From positions 1 through 63,242 of the forward strand of contig CAZFRO010000014.1 in NCBI GenBank assembly GCA_964521425.1: a stretch of DNA of 63,242 nucleotides, given 5' to 3'. Each line of letters begins with the position of its first letter. Position 1 is the first letter of the stretch. Made by a program: the position numbers and the translations under genes. The notes beneath the pieces were generated by a model. The model saw only the letters and a list, made by a program, of their open reading frames with translations. It was not told where the DNA came from and searched no databases. This stretch comes from Joyebacterum sp964521425 (GTDB lineage Bacteria > Joyebacterota > Joyebacteria > Joyebacterales > Joyebacteraceae). Shown piece by piece: positions 36,387 through 46,083 of this stretch.

Positions 36387-37918
36387 GGCGCAACCGCCCA
36401 TCAGCTCCCGCTCCGTCTGCCGGCGCCGACCGGGCGCCGGGGTTCTTCTCGAGCTACCTCTGGAACTCGGTCGCGAAGCTGGGTGATTTTGGGCTTGCGT
36501 ATGTCTTCGCCGTGCTGCTGGCGCGCATGCTGACTCCCGCAGACTACGGCACCTACATTTCGGTTCTCAGTCTTGCAACGCTCGTGTTCGTTCTGTCATC
36601 GATGGGGATCGACAAGACGCTCCACAGGTTCCTCGGTGAGTTCGCTGCGACCCCCGGGACACACAAGGCGCCCACCCTGGTTCAGGGGCTTCTTGGCATT
36701 CGTCTGGGACTCATCGTAGTTCTCGTGGGAGCCGTGGTCCTGGGACGAGACTGGATTGCCCTGCGCTACGAGAACGTGGCGATAGCCCCTCTCATTCTCG
36801 CCGCCGCCCTCTATATGGTCTGCCAAAGCCTCGCGTCCTTCGCAGGCAACGTGCTCGTCGGACTCCTCAGAACGCGCGCCGTCGGCGTGCTTACTGTCTT
36901 CTTCCGCGGAGCGAACATCGCGATCGCCTATGTTCTGCTGAGCAGTGGCGCCGGCGTGCGGGAGATCATGGTGATGCTTGGCATCACCGGAGCGCTCCTC
37001 CTTCTCGCGTACGTCTGGAGCATCGGCAGACTCCTTGGCAACAGAGGCGACGCGGTCGAGTTCCGGCCGGTCCTGTCGTTCGCCGCAAGCTCCTGGTTGC
37101 TCACCGCGGTGGGATTTGGCCTCGGCAAGCAATCCGATGTCATCATCCTCAACATCATCCGGCATGGCCAGACCGAGATCGCCTTCTACGATATCGCCTT
37201 CTCACTCACGCACGCGGTCGGCACGGTGCTGACGATAGGCCTCTCCGGGATTGCATTGGCGCTCTTCTCCCGAAGGCAGACGCGCAGACCGGAGGCTATC
37301 GGCTCGCTCTGGCAGTCCGTCATCGTGCTCACGGGCACAGTCGTAGTCCCGCTCGTCGTGTTCCTCATGGCGAACGCGAGCGCGTGCGTAGTCGCGATCT
37401 ATGGCCGCGACTACGCGGGGGCAGGTCCTCTGCTTCTGGCCTACGCCGCACCGATGACGATCAACTGGCTTCTCGGGGGTGGGGCAAGTTCCACAGCTCT
37501 GCAGGCCACGCACCGCATCCGCAAGGTGGTGCGCGTGAGAGTCGTTACTGGGATGCTCAACGTGGCGGTGAACATCGTGCTCATAACCAGGTGGGGCGCT
37601 GCCGGAGCGCTCGTCGGAACCGGCATCTGTGCAATGAGTGCAGTGCTCGCCGAGACGATCATGGCGAGGAGAGTGCTCGGGATTGAGTTCCCGCTGCGGC
37701 ACATTCCCTATGTTGTCAGCGCTGTGGGGGTCGCCCTCATTCCATCCCTTGTCTGGCGACCATCAGGCCTTGCCCCGCTCGCGCTCCACGGCGCGGCATA
37801 CGCGTTGCTCTTCGGTGGGCTACTGATGCTGATGCGGCCGCTCCCCAAGCTTGACGAAGGTCTCGTGGCTGCTCTGCCAAAGCGGCTTCGGGCACTGATC
37901 ATCTACGTCTCAAGATAG
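36383..37918 (+). CDS. Oligosaccharide flippase (Wzx/MATE-like)
   Basis: 511 residues from the GTG overlapping the previous stop, behind GGAGG. About 12-14 membrane segments from residue 20 on (AKLGDFGLAYVFAVLLARML..., 'ADYGTYISVLSLATLVFVLS', the Wzx-like opening). No soluble domain. Predicted to move lipid-linked oligosaccharide across the inner membrane. Convergent with the polysaccharide operon; they meet at about 37.94 kb without a clear terminator. Confidence 0.86.
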   Translation: MRRNRPSAPAPSAGADRAPGFFSSYLWNSVAKLGDFGLAYVFAVLLARMLTPADYGTYISVLSLATLVFVLSSMGIDKTLHRFLGEFAATPGTHKAPTLVQGLLGIRLGLIVVLVGAVVLGRDWIALRYENVAIAPLILAAALYMVCQSLASFAGNVLVGLLRTRAVGVLTVFFRGANIAIAYVLLSSGAGVREIMVMLGITGALLLLAYVWSIGRLLGNRGDAVEFRPVLSFAASSWLLTAVGFGLGKQSDVIILNIIRHGQTEIAFYDIAFSLTHAVGTVLTIGLSGIALALFSRRQTRRPEAIGSLWQSVIVLTGTVVVPLVVFLMANASACVVAIYGRDYAGAGPLLLAYAAPMTINWLLGGGASSTALQATHRIRKVVRVRVVTGMLNVAVNIVLITRWGAAGALVGTGICAMSAVLAETIMARRVLGIEFPLRHIPYVVSAVGVALIPSLVWRPSGLAPLALHGAAYALLFGGLLMLMRPLPKLDEGLVAALPKRLRALIIYVSR

Positions 37919-37956
37919 CGGGAGGATCGTCGACACGCGCGGGCCTGTCAGTCCTG

Positions 37957-39156
37957 CTATCGCTCTGCCACGGCCTCGGCACGATCGAGCGCGTGCGACC
38001 ATGCAAACCGGCTTGAGACGAATCGCCTCCCCGCCTTGCCGAGCGTAGCGCGCCGGTGGGCGCTGCCCACAATCTCTCCGAGCGCGCGCGCGAACTCCTC
38101 GGCCCCACTCGCCACGATTACCTCGCTCCCGGGCTCAGCCCTGAGCCCCCGGTTTCCCGTGGGTGTCGTGACGACGGGCAAGCCTGCTGCCATCGCCTCG
38201 AGCATCTTGTTCTGCACGCCGGCCGCGAAGCGCATGGGCGCCGCGAACACGGCTCCACTCCGATAGGCATCGCGCAGGTCGGGGACGAAGCCTGCGAGCG
38301 TGCACCAGTCCGCGGCATCGCAAATACCACGCATCCGATCACCCGCCCCCTGCCCCACCACGCGTAGCGTCGCTCCCGGCTCAGTCGTCCGGAGACGCGG
38401 CATGACGTCGCGGATCAGAAACTCGACGGCATCGATGTTGTGCGGAACGCCGAGATTACCTACGAACACGACCTCGCGCGCGTCCTCCGGCGCAGGGTTG
38501 AGTTCGAAGAGCCTCTCGTCCACACCGTTCGGCACAATCTCCACGCGCGGCCCTGAAACCCCCGAGAGCACGTCGTTCCGATCCGCTTCAGAGATAACCC
38601 ATGTTTCATCGAAGCTGGGCATAACGCGCTTCTCGTACGCTCTGATCTTCCGGCTCTCCCACGCGTAGGGGAACCGTGTGAGAATCGGCCGGTGCCTGAT
38701 CGAGAGTTCGATCTCGGAGGCCACGGAGTCCGTAAGGTCGAGCACGGCGCGAGTGCTGCCCGCTGCTTCCAGCGACCGACGTCCGAGTAGAGGAGCAACG
38801 AACGGAGCCATACGGAAGAGATGCACATAGATGAGATCGAACGCGCCGCCCGCGAGAGCGGCTTGCACCACCGTGTGCATCCGGGCAGACCGGTAGTAGA
38901 GAGCCTGGTACGGCATCTGCGAAAGGGCGTGTGTTGCGATGTTGAGAAGCGAGCGCCGCTTGCCGAGCACGATGAGTTCCAGTGAACAGATGCTCTCGAG
39001 TTCTCTGACCATCTGGCGCTCCTCATCGCTCTCGATGAACGAGATCAGATGCACATCGTGTCGCGAGGCGAATGCCCTGAGGAAGTTGAACGTGCGGACG
39101 CGGTCACCCCTGTGCGGCGGGTACGGAAGTCGGGATGTCAGGAAGAGGATCCTCAC
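37957..39156 (-). CDS. Glycosyltransferase family 4-like (TIGR03087-like)
   Basis: 399 residues. N-terminus MRILFLTSRLPYPPHRGDRVRTFNFLRAF resembles the exopolysaccharide/PEP-CTERM-linked transferases; donor domain has VVFVGNLGVPHNIDAVEFL, LRVVGQGAGDRM, 'FAAPMRFAAGVQNKMLEAMA' and TTPTGNRGL. Cytoplasmic GT-B. Its start overlaps the GT9 stop by 4 nt. Donor and acceptor are unknown. Confidence 0.86.
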   Translation of the reverse strand: MRILFLTSRLPYPPHRGDRVRTFNFLRAFASRHDVHLISFIESDEERQMVRELESICSLELIVLGKRRSLLNIATHALSQMPYQALYYRSARMHTVVQAALAGGAFDLIYVHLFRMAPFVAPLLGRRSLEAAGSTRAVLDLTDSVASEIELSIRHRPILTRFPYAWESRKIRAYEKRVMPSFDETWVISEADRNDVLSGVSGPRVEIVPNGVDERLFELNPAPEDAREVVFVGNLGVPHNIDAVEFLIRDVMPRLRTTEPGATLRVVGQGAGDRMRGICDAADWCTLAGFVPDLRDAYRSGAVFAAPMRFAAGVQNKMLEAMAAGLPVVTTPTGNRGLRAEPGSEVIVASGAEEFARALGEIVGSAHRRATLGKAGRRFVSSRFAWSHALDRAEAVAER

Positions 39157-40301
39157 TTCGAGTTCCCTCCGGAGCAGCGTCGACTGTCAACAGCCCTCAG
39201 CACGCTGGCCACGGCCTCGGCGACCTCGTCGACGGTGATGGCCTTCATGCAGGCGCCGTCCCGGTCACAGTCAATCTGCGGGCACGGCGAGCAGTCCTGC
39301 TTATGGTACAGCACAACGTCGCAGGGGCCGACATGTCCGAAGCGACGCGGGTCGCCCGGCCCGAACAGAGCCACGACAGGCGTCCCTGTTGCCGCCGCGA
39401 GATGCGTAATGCCCGTATCGGAGCCGATGTACACGTCCGCCAGCGAGAGCAGCGCGGCAACGCGCCCGATGTCGTACTCACCCGCCACGGAGCGACCCTG
39501 CACACCACCCGCAAGAACACGGTCCGCCAGCTTCCGTTCCTCCGCTGAACCGGTCACGACAATGGTGGCCCTGTGCTTGCTGTAGAGCCGTGCGGCGAGA
39601 TCGTTGTACCGATCGACCGGCCAGAGACGATGGACCCAGGCGGCCCCGGGATGGATTACGATAAGAGGTCGGGACGCGTTCGGTTCCTCGCCCAGAATGT
39701 CCTCTCTCACTCTTTCGACATCGTCGGGCGACACTGTCAACGGCGGGAGTGCAGGTGCGTCTCCAGTGGCCGCTCCGACAACGCGGAGATTGGTCTCTAA
39801 CTCGCTGAGCGGACCAGGGTCACCCCGCCCCCTGAGCATGGCTCCCAATCGTCGCACCCGGTCCCCGATGCGGACCGTCCCGCGGTCACTTCGGTGGCGA
39901 CACCCACCGAACAGGCAAAAGCCGAGAACTGCCGGGTCCTCGCGAAGTCCGTAGGCGACGTCGTACCGGCGCCTCTCGAGAGCCTCCCTCAGTCCGCGCT
40001 GCGCAGGTTCGTTCCCATCGGCACGCGTCCTGTCGAATCGCGGGCTGTCGTAGACCGCAACGACGGCGACCGGGAATAGAGATTTTGCCAGCTCAGCGCA
40101 CCAGCTACCGACGACGAGTGTGAGCTCCGCATCCGGATGCCGGAGCCTGACCGCCGAGATGGCGGGAGCGGCGGTGACAAGGTCTCCCAGATGGTCCAGC
40201 TTGAAGGCGACAACGTGACGCACCACTCCACATCCGCGCGGGTGGAGAGCGTTCACGAGCGTGCTGACCACGCCCGACATGACAAGGAGAAGATACTCCA
40301 T
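39153..40301 (-). CDS. Glycosyltransferase family 9 (heptosyltransferase-like)
   Basis: 382 residues. GT9 features: 'VVAFKLDHLGDLVTAAPAISAVR' at the N-terminus, 'VIHPGAAWVHRLWPVDRYND', SDTGITHLAAATGTPVVALFGP and the cysteine-bearing C-terminal DCSPCPQIDCDRDGACM. These enzymes add ADP-heptose or related sugars to LPS core or glycans. The donor cannot be told here. Lies 7 nt after the GT4 stop at 40309. Confidence 0.87.
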   Translation of the reverse strand: MEYLLLVMSGVVSTLVNALHPRGCGVVRHVVAFKLDHLGDLVTAAPAISAVRLRHPDAELTLVVGSWCAELAKSLFPVAVVAVYDSPRFDRTRADGNEPAQRGLREALERRRYDVAYGLREDPAVLGFCLFGGCRHRSDRGTVRIGDRVRRLGAMLRGRGDPGPLSELETNLRVVGAATGDAPALPPLTVSPDDVERVREDILGEEPNASRPLIVIHPGAAWVHRLWPVDRYNDLAARLYSKHRATIVVTGSAEERKLADRVLAGGVQGRSVAGEYDIGRVAALLSLADVYIGSDTGITHLAAATGTPVVALFGPGDPRRFGHVGPCDVVLYHKQDCSPCPQIDCDRDGACMKAITVDEVAEAVASVLRAVDSRRCSGGNSK

Positions 40302-40308
40302 TCGAGAT

Positions 40309-41481
40309 TCAGCCCTTCAAGACGTCGAGGTAGCCCTGGTGGATCATGTCGGCAAATCGGCGCCAGGTATACAGGTCAAGGACGCGCTGGCGTCCTCTCG
40401 GGGAAAGCCCGTCCATGAGACCGCGGTCGGACAGGAGTGCCGCAAGCTGCGTGCGAAGCGAGTCTACGTCATTGTCCGGAACGATCAGGCCAGCGTCGCC
40501 CAGCACGAGTTTCATTGACCCACACGTCGTACCGATGACTGGAACGCCGCATGCCATGGCCTCGACAAGCACCCGCCCGAATGGCTCGTTGAACTTGCTC
40601 GACCTGATGGACGGCAGAACCATCACATCGAAAGCACTCAGATAGAGCGGAACCTGCTCGTGTGCGACACCCGTTATGAAACGCGTCGAATCACCGATGC
40701 CGGATGCTGCCGCCAACTGCTCCAGACTCTCCCTTTCTTCACCGTCACCAATGATGACAAGTTCGGGCGGATCCGTCAGCCCCGCCACTGCACGGAGCAG
40801 CACATCGACACCCTTCTTGTAAGTCAATCTCCCAACGTAGCCGACGACCGGCCCCTTAAGCCCCAACTCGCGCCGGAGAGATGTCGCATCCATCGGGCGG
40901 AACTCGGTCTCGTCAACTCCGTGGAAGACGCGTGTGATGGGGCCTTCGTATCCTTTCGATCTGAGGATCTCCCCTGCAACCTCGTTGATCGTGAACGCAT
41001 ACCGACCCATACGATGCGCGTAGCGCTGGATAGCTGCGTACATCCACGACGGCCTGTACGGGTACCGATTCTCCCATGAAAGGCTGTCTGAGGAATGGAA
41101 GATGATCCGTGCTTCCGGCGCAAGCGCCTTCGCAAGCACAGCCGACTGAAGGAAGAACAGGCTGAACGCCTCTTCGTAGAGATCAAGAATATGCGGGCGC
41201 ACCGCCTTGAGCGCTCCAGCAAGACCGGAGATGAAGAAGGCGCGGTTGTTGTAACCCGGGAAGATGACCTTCCCGGTTCGGATCGCATACCCTCGCCCCT
41301 CGTCAGGAGGGACAATCGGGTGGTAGTTCTCCTGCCACACCGCCGGCGCCAGCACCGTCAGCTCGATATCATCGTGCTTCGCGATCGCCTCGAACTTCTT
41401 CCTGAACGGCTTGATCCCGACAGTGTGATCGACAGCAAGCACTCTGATTCGCTCGCCCGGTGCGAGCTGCCTAGCTGCCAT
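40309..41481 (-). CDS. Glycosyltransferase family 4-like
   Basis: 390 residues from the ATG at 41481, with GGGGAG 6 nt upstream; an earlier ATG gives arginine/serine-rich non-family sequence. Start 'IRVLAVDHTVGIKPFRKKFEAIA', donor domain GPVVGYVGRLTYKKGVDVLLRAV, 'LVIIGDGEERESLEQLAA', and PSIRSSKFNEPFGRVLVEAMACGVPVIGT with the EX7E-like pair. The start overlaps the ligase stop by 11 nt. Sugar unknown. Confidence 0.88.
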   Translation of the reverse strand: MAARQLAPGERIRVLAVDHTVGIKPFRKKFEAIAKHDDIELTVLAPAVWQENYHPIVPPDEGRGYAIRTGKVIFPGYNNRAFFISGLAGALKAVRPHILDLYEEAFSLFFLQSAVLAKALAPEARIIFHSSDSLSWENRYPYRPSWMYAAIQRYAHRMGRYAFTINEVAGEILRSKGYEGPITRVFHGVDETEFRPMDATSLRRELGLKGPVVGYVGRLTYKKGVDVLLRAVAGLTDPPELVIIGDGEERESLEQLAAASGIGDSTRFITGVAHEQVPLYLSAFDVMVLPSIRSSKFNEPFGRVLVEAMACGVPVIGTTCGSMKLVLGDAGLIVPDNDVDSLRTQLAALLSDRGLMDGLSPRGRQRVLDLYTWRRFADMIHQGYLDVLKG

Positions 41482-42931
41482 CAGCATCTCCCTTCCCCAG
41501 CCGACCCGTTCCCGTGTCACCACGCTCGAGCTTCCCGCGGAGCGACGCATGCGCCAGCCCGAGCACCAAAGCCAGGACCAGCGCTGAGCTCTTGTCGTAG
41601 AACTGGGGAGACGTGAGTGAGAGAGGGACAGCCACGATGAGGATGGCCGCGCCGGAGACAAGCAACGCCTGGACCAGTGGCGAGTCCACCTTTGCCGCGG
41701 CGCGTATCGTCATGCGCAGTCCCCGGAAGTAGAAGATCAAGAATGAGGCGAGTCCGACGATCCCGAGCTTGAGCCAGATGAAGAGGTATGCGTTGTGAAG
41801 GAAGGGACGCGTAATGACATAGTGTTTCACGGGCGACATGTAGGAGACGTGAGCGCCCAGACCGCGTCCGAACACCGGGCTCGCCCAGATCAACGCGAGC
41901 GCCGCACGCGTCTCCGCCATCCGCTCCTGCACCGAGAGAACCTGAAGTGGGCTGGAGATGGTCGAGAGCCTGTCCGCCATCGAAATGAGAATACCAAGAA
42001 ACCTGGCGGAGAAGACGGCCACGCCCCCGGAGATGATGATCGTGAGGAGTATGAGCGAGAAGACCACGACCCTGCGAGCGGGACCGCGCATCATCACTGC
42101 GACGATCGCACACGCGAGTACCGCCGCCATCCAGTAGCCCCGCGTGAACGACACGCCGAGAGCAATGAGCCCGACGAGCCCCATCCCGAGAGCCGCGACC
42201 TGTACTGCGCGAGTGCGAGCCCTCAGGAAGACGCCGAACGACGCAACCAGCGTGGCCATAGCGAAGATCTCGTGGAGCGCCACACGCTGATACTGCAGTT
42301 GCCAGAGAGCCCTCGTCGATGAGACGGCCTGCGCGTACCACGTGATCGTGAGCGCTCCATGGTACACGATGACCGCGAGGAGGCAGCCGAGCACGACCCA
42401 GGCGTCGCGTCGTGACTTCACGGCGCCCGCTATCGGGAAGAAGAGAAGCAAGTAGGAGAACCGGACGAGATCGCGCATCCACCAGAGGGGACTCCCCCCG
42501 TAGAGAATGACGAACGCGATCGAGAATACACAGAAAGCGAGGAAGGCCAGAAGTGACACTCCTACCGGCGAGCGGAGAAGCTGCCTGCCCTCGACTGTCC
42601 TCCCCTCTCTGAGGACCCACCCCAAGAGCGTGGAGAGGAACAGCGCCGCATACGCCAGCTCACCTACACTGATATCAGCCGTCCCCTGAAGCACGTAGAG
42701 CTGCGAGAGGATGATCAGGACAAGTCCAATGAGGGTAGATCTGAATGGGAGAACAAGAGCAAGCAGGAAAAGCGCTCCGGCCGCGGAAGCAAGCGGCCGG
42801 CCGGCAGCGAGTACGGCGACGCCGACCTGAAGTACTACGAGTAGGCAGAAGAAGACCGCCGACTGTTGCGAGTCCAGCGGCCAGCGGCGGCCGTTCGAGT
42901 CTTGTCCGGAGAGCAGAGTGTCGGCGCTCAA
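41471..42931 (-). CDS. O-antigen ligase / polysaccharide polymerase-like membrane protein
   Basis: 486 residues, TTG start at 42931 two nt after the Wzz stop. About 12 membrane helices; the large loop near 330-380 contains 'VQERMAETRAALALIWASPVFGRGLG', the conserved Wzy/WaaL region (short arginine-rich then 'GRGLGAH'). Predicted to polymerise or ligate lipid-linked oligosaccharide on the periplasmic face. Ligase versus polymerase cannot be decided from sequence alone. Confidence 0.82.
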   Translation of the reverse strand: MSADTLLSGQDSNGRRWPLDSQQSAVFFCLLVVLQVGVAVLAAGRPLASAAGALFLLALVLPFRSTLIGLVLIILSQLYVLQGTADISVGELAYAALFLSTLLGWVLREGRTVEGRQLLRSPVGVSLLAFLAFCVFSIAFVILYGGSPLWWMRDLVRFSYLLLFFPIAGAVKSRRDAWVVLGCLLAVIVYHGALTITWYAQAVSSTRALWQLQYQRVALHEIFAMATLVASFGVFLRARTRAVQVAALGMGLVGLIALGVSFTRGYWMAAVLACAIVAVMMRGPARRVVVFSLILLTIIISGGVAVFSARFLGILISMADRLSTISSPLQVLSVQERMAETRAALALIWASPVFGRGLGAHVSYMSPVKHYVITRPFLHNAYLFIWLKLGIVGLASFLIFYFRGLRMTIRAAAKVDSPLVQALLVSGAAILIVAVPLSLTSPQFYDKSSALVLALVLGLAHASLRGKLERGDTGTGRLGKGDADGS

Positions 42932-42933
42932 TT

Positions 42934-44148
42934 CTACCGTCCCCGCAACCGAGCCACATCCTCCCTGAAAGCGGACAGGGCAGCGTTGATGCTTCGCCTG
43001 GCAGGGTGCGCTTCGTCCGTCGTCGCGAAGAACTCGGACATGAGCGCCATGGCAATCCCTACCAATAAACCCACGAGTCCCCCGATGATGACCATCAGCT
43101 TGCGCTGGGGCCTCGTCCTGCGATCAGCGGGGCGAGGTGTATCGAGGACCTGAACGGTCGGCGTGTCACGCGCTTCCTGGATCTTCGCCGACTCCAGCTC
43201 CTGTGAGAGAAGATAGAAAACGCCGCTCTGCACCTCCACGCCACGCGTCAGGCGCACCAGCTCGAGTCCAAGATCCGGCAGCTCTCCAAGTGACGGAGAT
43301 TCCCCAGGAGATCCGGAGCCGTCGCCGGCTCTGAGAGCTGCGAGAACGCGCTGCTGCTCACGGATCCTAGCTTCCAGTTCAACGACGCTCGGGTGCGTCT
43401 CGTTTGCATAACTTCTGAGGATGCCGAGCTGGATCTGCGATGCCATCACCTCGGCCTCCGCACCGGCAAGAACGGTGATCGCCGCCCGTGTCTGTTCACC
43501 GAGTTCAACGGTCGCGTACTCCCTCTGAAAATCAACAAGCCGTTCCTCGGCGCCAGACAACGTAACGGCGGTCTCTTCTATCCTGAGTTCGACGAACTCA
43601 CGCATCCTCCGCCCGGATGTCGTGCGCACTTCCTGATTGTACCGTTCGAGGTACGTGATGTACGAGCTCGCGATGTCCGCCGCCCGCTCAGCATCTCGCG
43701 CCTCCACGTCGATTCTCAAAACACCATTCTCGGTAACGTTGATGCTCGACCGCTTCCTCAGAGTCTTGATCGCCTCATCCAGATTTCGCGAGCGGTAAGT
43801 ACTTATGAGGTCATTCGCAACGATGACCTCCTCCGCAATCCGTCTGCTTGTCAGAATGGCGCGCATCACCTCTGATGGTGCTGAGACACCGGGAATCCCG
43901 AGAAGCGGGAATGTTGACTCGATCATCGACATGAGCCCCGCACTCGTGCGCCCCGATTCGGTAGGAAGAATGGACGCCGTGGATGTATACCAGGACGGCA
44001 GAATGAGGGAGACAATCGCCGTGATCACGGCGACCACGAAGATATTCAGCAGAACGAGCCGCCGTCGTCTGATGAGCACGAGGAAATAGTCAGAGAGCGG
44101 CCTCACGGCCTGGGTGCTGGAATCGTCCCCGATTGGTCTCTGCTCCAA
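42934..44148 (-). CDS. Wzz/GumC chain-length determinant
   Basis: 404 residues. TM1 near residue 33-53 (LVLLNIFVVAVITAIVSLIL), a long periplasmic coiled coil (residues about 120-300), then TM2 near 356-372 (LMVIIGGLVGLLVGIAM), preceded by the Pro-rich turn 'LDTPRPADRRTRPQ'. This architecture controls glycan chain length. No C-terminal BY-kinase domain. Sits between Wza and the polymerase. Confidence 0.9.
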   Translation of the reverse strand: MEQRPIGDDSSTQAVRPLSDYFLVLIRRRRLVLLNIFVVAVITAIVSLILPSWYTSTASILPTESGRTSAGLMSMIESTFPLLGIPGVSAPSEVMRAILTSRRIAEEVIVANDLISTYRSRNLDEAIKTLRKRSSINVTENGVLRIDVEARDAERAADIASSYITYLERYNQEVRTTSGRRMREFVELRIEETAVTLSGAEERLVDFQREYATVELGEQTRAAITVLAGAEAEVMASQIQLGILRSYANETHPSVVELEARIREQQRVLAALRAGDGSGSPGESPSLGELPDLGLELVRLTRGVEVQSGVFYLLSQELESAKIQEARDTPTVQVLDTPRPADRRTRPQRKLMVIIGGLVGLLVGIAMALMSEFFATTDEAHPARRSINAALSAFREDVARLRGR

Positions 44149-44173
44149 GTTGTCCTCCAGAAGAGCTTCGTTC

Positions 44174-45778
44174 CTACGGTTGCGCGATGCTGTCGATCAC
44201 GAGGTAGATCGTGGCAGCCTGACCAACGACCGTCAGAACCTCCTTCGTGATCCCCCACCAGTCGCGGTCGGGCACGCGTGGCACCCACACCATGTCGCCC
44301 GGCTCGATCCGCACGCCACGCGACGCTCGAAGACGGCTTCCGGATTGAGACTTGACGATCCTGAGTCCTGAACGATCCGCATCGCTCGTGAACCCACCCG
44401 CTTGCGCGATGTAGTCTCGTGCAGAAGCGTCCGGTATGAACCTAACGAGGCCGGGCCTGCTGATGGCCCCACTGACGCGTACGACAGAGAGAAAGCGAGG
44501 GATCTCGATGATATCGCCATCCAGAAGCAGCACATCCTCGACGTCACGCCTGTGACTGAGAAGCGACTCCAGATCGATGGACACCTGGTCAGGAAGCTCG
44601 AGTCGCTGCGAGACCAGGAAAGCGTATTCCTCATAGGTCATCTGAACGGGCTCATACTCCTCAAGCAGTTCGACCTGTCGTTCGGCCCCGCTCTCGATGT
44701 CGCCGGCAGCCCGTCTGCGGAGCGTGGCTCGCGCGAGATCTGCTGCTTCGGTCGGCCCACCGGCGCGGGCGACGATGTCGCTGACACCCTCCTCACCTTC
44801 GGCGATGGAGTATATGCCGGGGAGATTGACCTCACCGCGTACCTCCACGCGGGCATCATGATGCCATCCCTCAGTCCTGTGCACCAAGATCCTGTCACCA
44901 TCCTGCAGAATGGTCGCGGCCGCTGGGCCGGCCTCAAGTCCTCCACCGGCGACATACGACAGGTCCAGGACTGATCGCGTGTAGACCCGCGGGTCATCGG
45001 TCGAAAACCGTACGAGTTCAATGCTCGTAAGCTCCGCATCCTGCGTCACCCCACCCGCAAGTCGAAGCAGGTCGCCGACATCGTCAGTGTCCACGATCTC
45101 GTACTCGCCGGGACGATTCACGGCGCCGTGAACTTCGACGGAACGCTGACTGTAGGGCACATGGATCACTGCGCCTTCCATAACGAGCGGATTCGTTCCG
45201 AGGCTCCCGAGATACGCGTAGCTCAGGAGATCGGCCGTTCGCACGGTGCGGTTCTGCGAGAGTATGCTGACGGCACGCTGAGACCCGTCTTTCAACACAC
45301 CACCAGCCAACTCCACGACAGCAGAGACGCGCATGGCCGCAGTCGCCTCATACTGCCCGGGACGCAGGACCGCGCCGGTCACATGGACCACCACGTCCCG
45401 CGGCGATATCAGATTCAGCGACAGCTCGAAGTCATGGTAGAAGGCGTCAAAGAAGCGCCGAAGCTCATCCTCGGCTCCCGCGATCGTGAGGCCGGCCACG
45501 CGAAGCGATCCGACTGAGGGGATGATCATATCTCCCTCAGGAGACACCGTGAGGCGTTCCACCTCGCTCATCTCACCGCGAAGCGTAAGCAGAAACTCAT
45601 CCCCGGGTCCGACGACATACTCGGCGCGATCGATGGGAACATCGACGACACGCGTGGGGAGTGCGGCCGTGGCCGGTTGCTCAAACTCGCCCGCGACATA
45701 GGCCGGAACTGAGCGATGGCCCGTTCCAGTCTGCCCCATCAGGAGCGCGGCGGTCATCAATACTACGAATGGAGTCAT
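44174..45778 (-). CDS. Polysaccharide export outer-membrane protein (Wza-like, multiple SLBB)
   Basis: 534 residues. Signal sequence at the N-terminus, Poly_export domain from about 53 ('YVVGPGDEFLLTLRGEM'), then about four SLBB repeats marked by 'VTGAVLRPGQYE', 'VHGAVNRPGEYEI', 'VRGEVNLPGIYSIAEG' and 'VSGAISRPGLVRF'. A short C-terminal hydrophobic helix (AATIYLVIDSIAQ) could form the outer-membrane pore segment. No lipobox, unlike Wza of E. coli. First gene of the operon promoter at 45.86 kb. Confidence 0.9.
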   Translation of the reverse strand: MTPFVVLMTAALLMGQTGTGHRSVPAYVAGEFEQPATAALPTRVVDVPIDRAEYVVGPGDEFLLTLRGEMSEVERLTVSPEGDMIIPSVGSLRVAGLTIAGAEDELRRFFDAFYHDFELSLNLISPRDVVVHVTGAVLRPGQYEATAAMRVSAVVELAGGVLKDGSQRAVSILSQNRTVRTADLLSYAYLGSLGTNPLVMEGAVIHVPYSQRSVEVHGAVNRPGEYEIVDTDDVGDLLRLAGGVTQDAELTSIELVRFSTDDPRVYTRSVLDLSYVAGGGLEAGPAAATILQDGDRILVHRTEGWHHDARVEVRGEVNLPGIYSIAEGEEGVSDIVARAGGPTEAADLARATLRRRAAGDIESGAERQVELLEEYEPVQMTYEEYAFLVSQRLELPDQVSIDLESLLSHRRDVEDVLLLDGDIIEIPRFLSVVRVSGAISRPGLVRFIPDASARDYIAQAGGFTSDADRSGLRIVKSQSGSRLRASRGVRIEPGDMVWVPRVPDRDWWGITKEVLTVVGQAATIYLVIDSIAQP

Positions 45779-45856
45779 TATCTCTTCCTGTGCTGTAGAA
45801 GGTCACAGGGAAGGCACTGGACAACCCCAGTGCGATTGCCGATACGCGCGAAGCGA

Positions 45857-45886
45857 ATTCTAGCACGCAGCTTGGAAAACTGTCAA
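45857..45886 (-). promoter_or_regulatory. Promoter of the polysaccharide export operon
   Basis: TTGACA (45886-45881), 18-nt spacer, TAGAAT (45862-45857), about 79 nt before the Wza ATG. Confidence 0.6.
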
Positions 45887-45999
45887 CAACGACCACCACC
45901 GCTCTTGGGGAGCGGAATCCCGTTTTGTGGTTGGACTCCTGGGCAGATGCGGGGAATATGGAATCGTGGGTTCGATCTGAACATCGCTCCCCGCGCGGC

Positions 46000-46029
46000 T
46001 TGACAGCACCGTCTGTTGCGGCTTAGGCT
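46000..46029 (+). promoter_or_regulatory. Promoter of the membrane-TPR gene
   Basis: TTGACA (46000-46005), 18-nt spacer, TAGGCT (46024-46029). The gene has GGAGGT 10 nt before its ATG. Confidence 0.45.
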
Positions 46030-46083
46030 TTAGTAGGAACGATACAGACTACCACGCAGGCAGACACGGAGGTTAACCAACAG

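Noticed and set aside
45779..46083. Gene in the 305-nt divergent gap
   Set aside because: Only promoter-like sites are seen here; no coding frame with a ribosome site.
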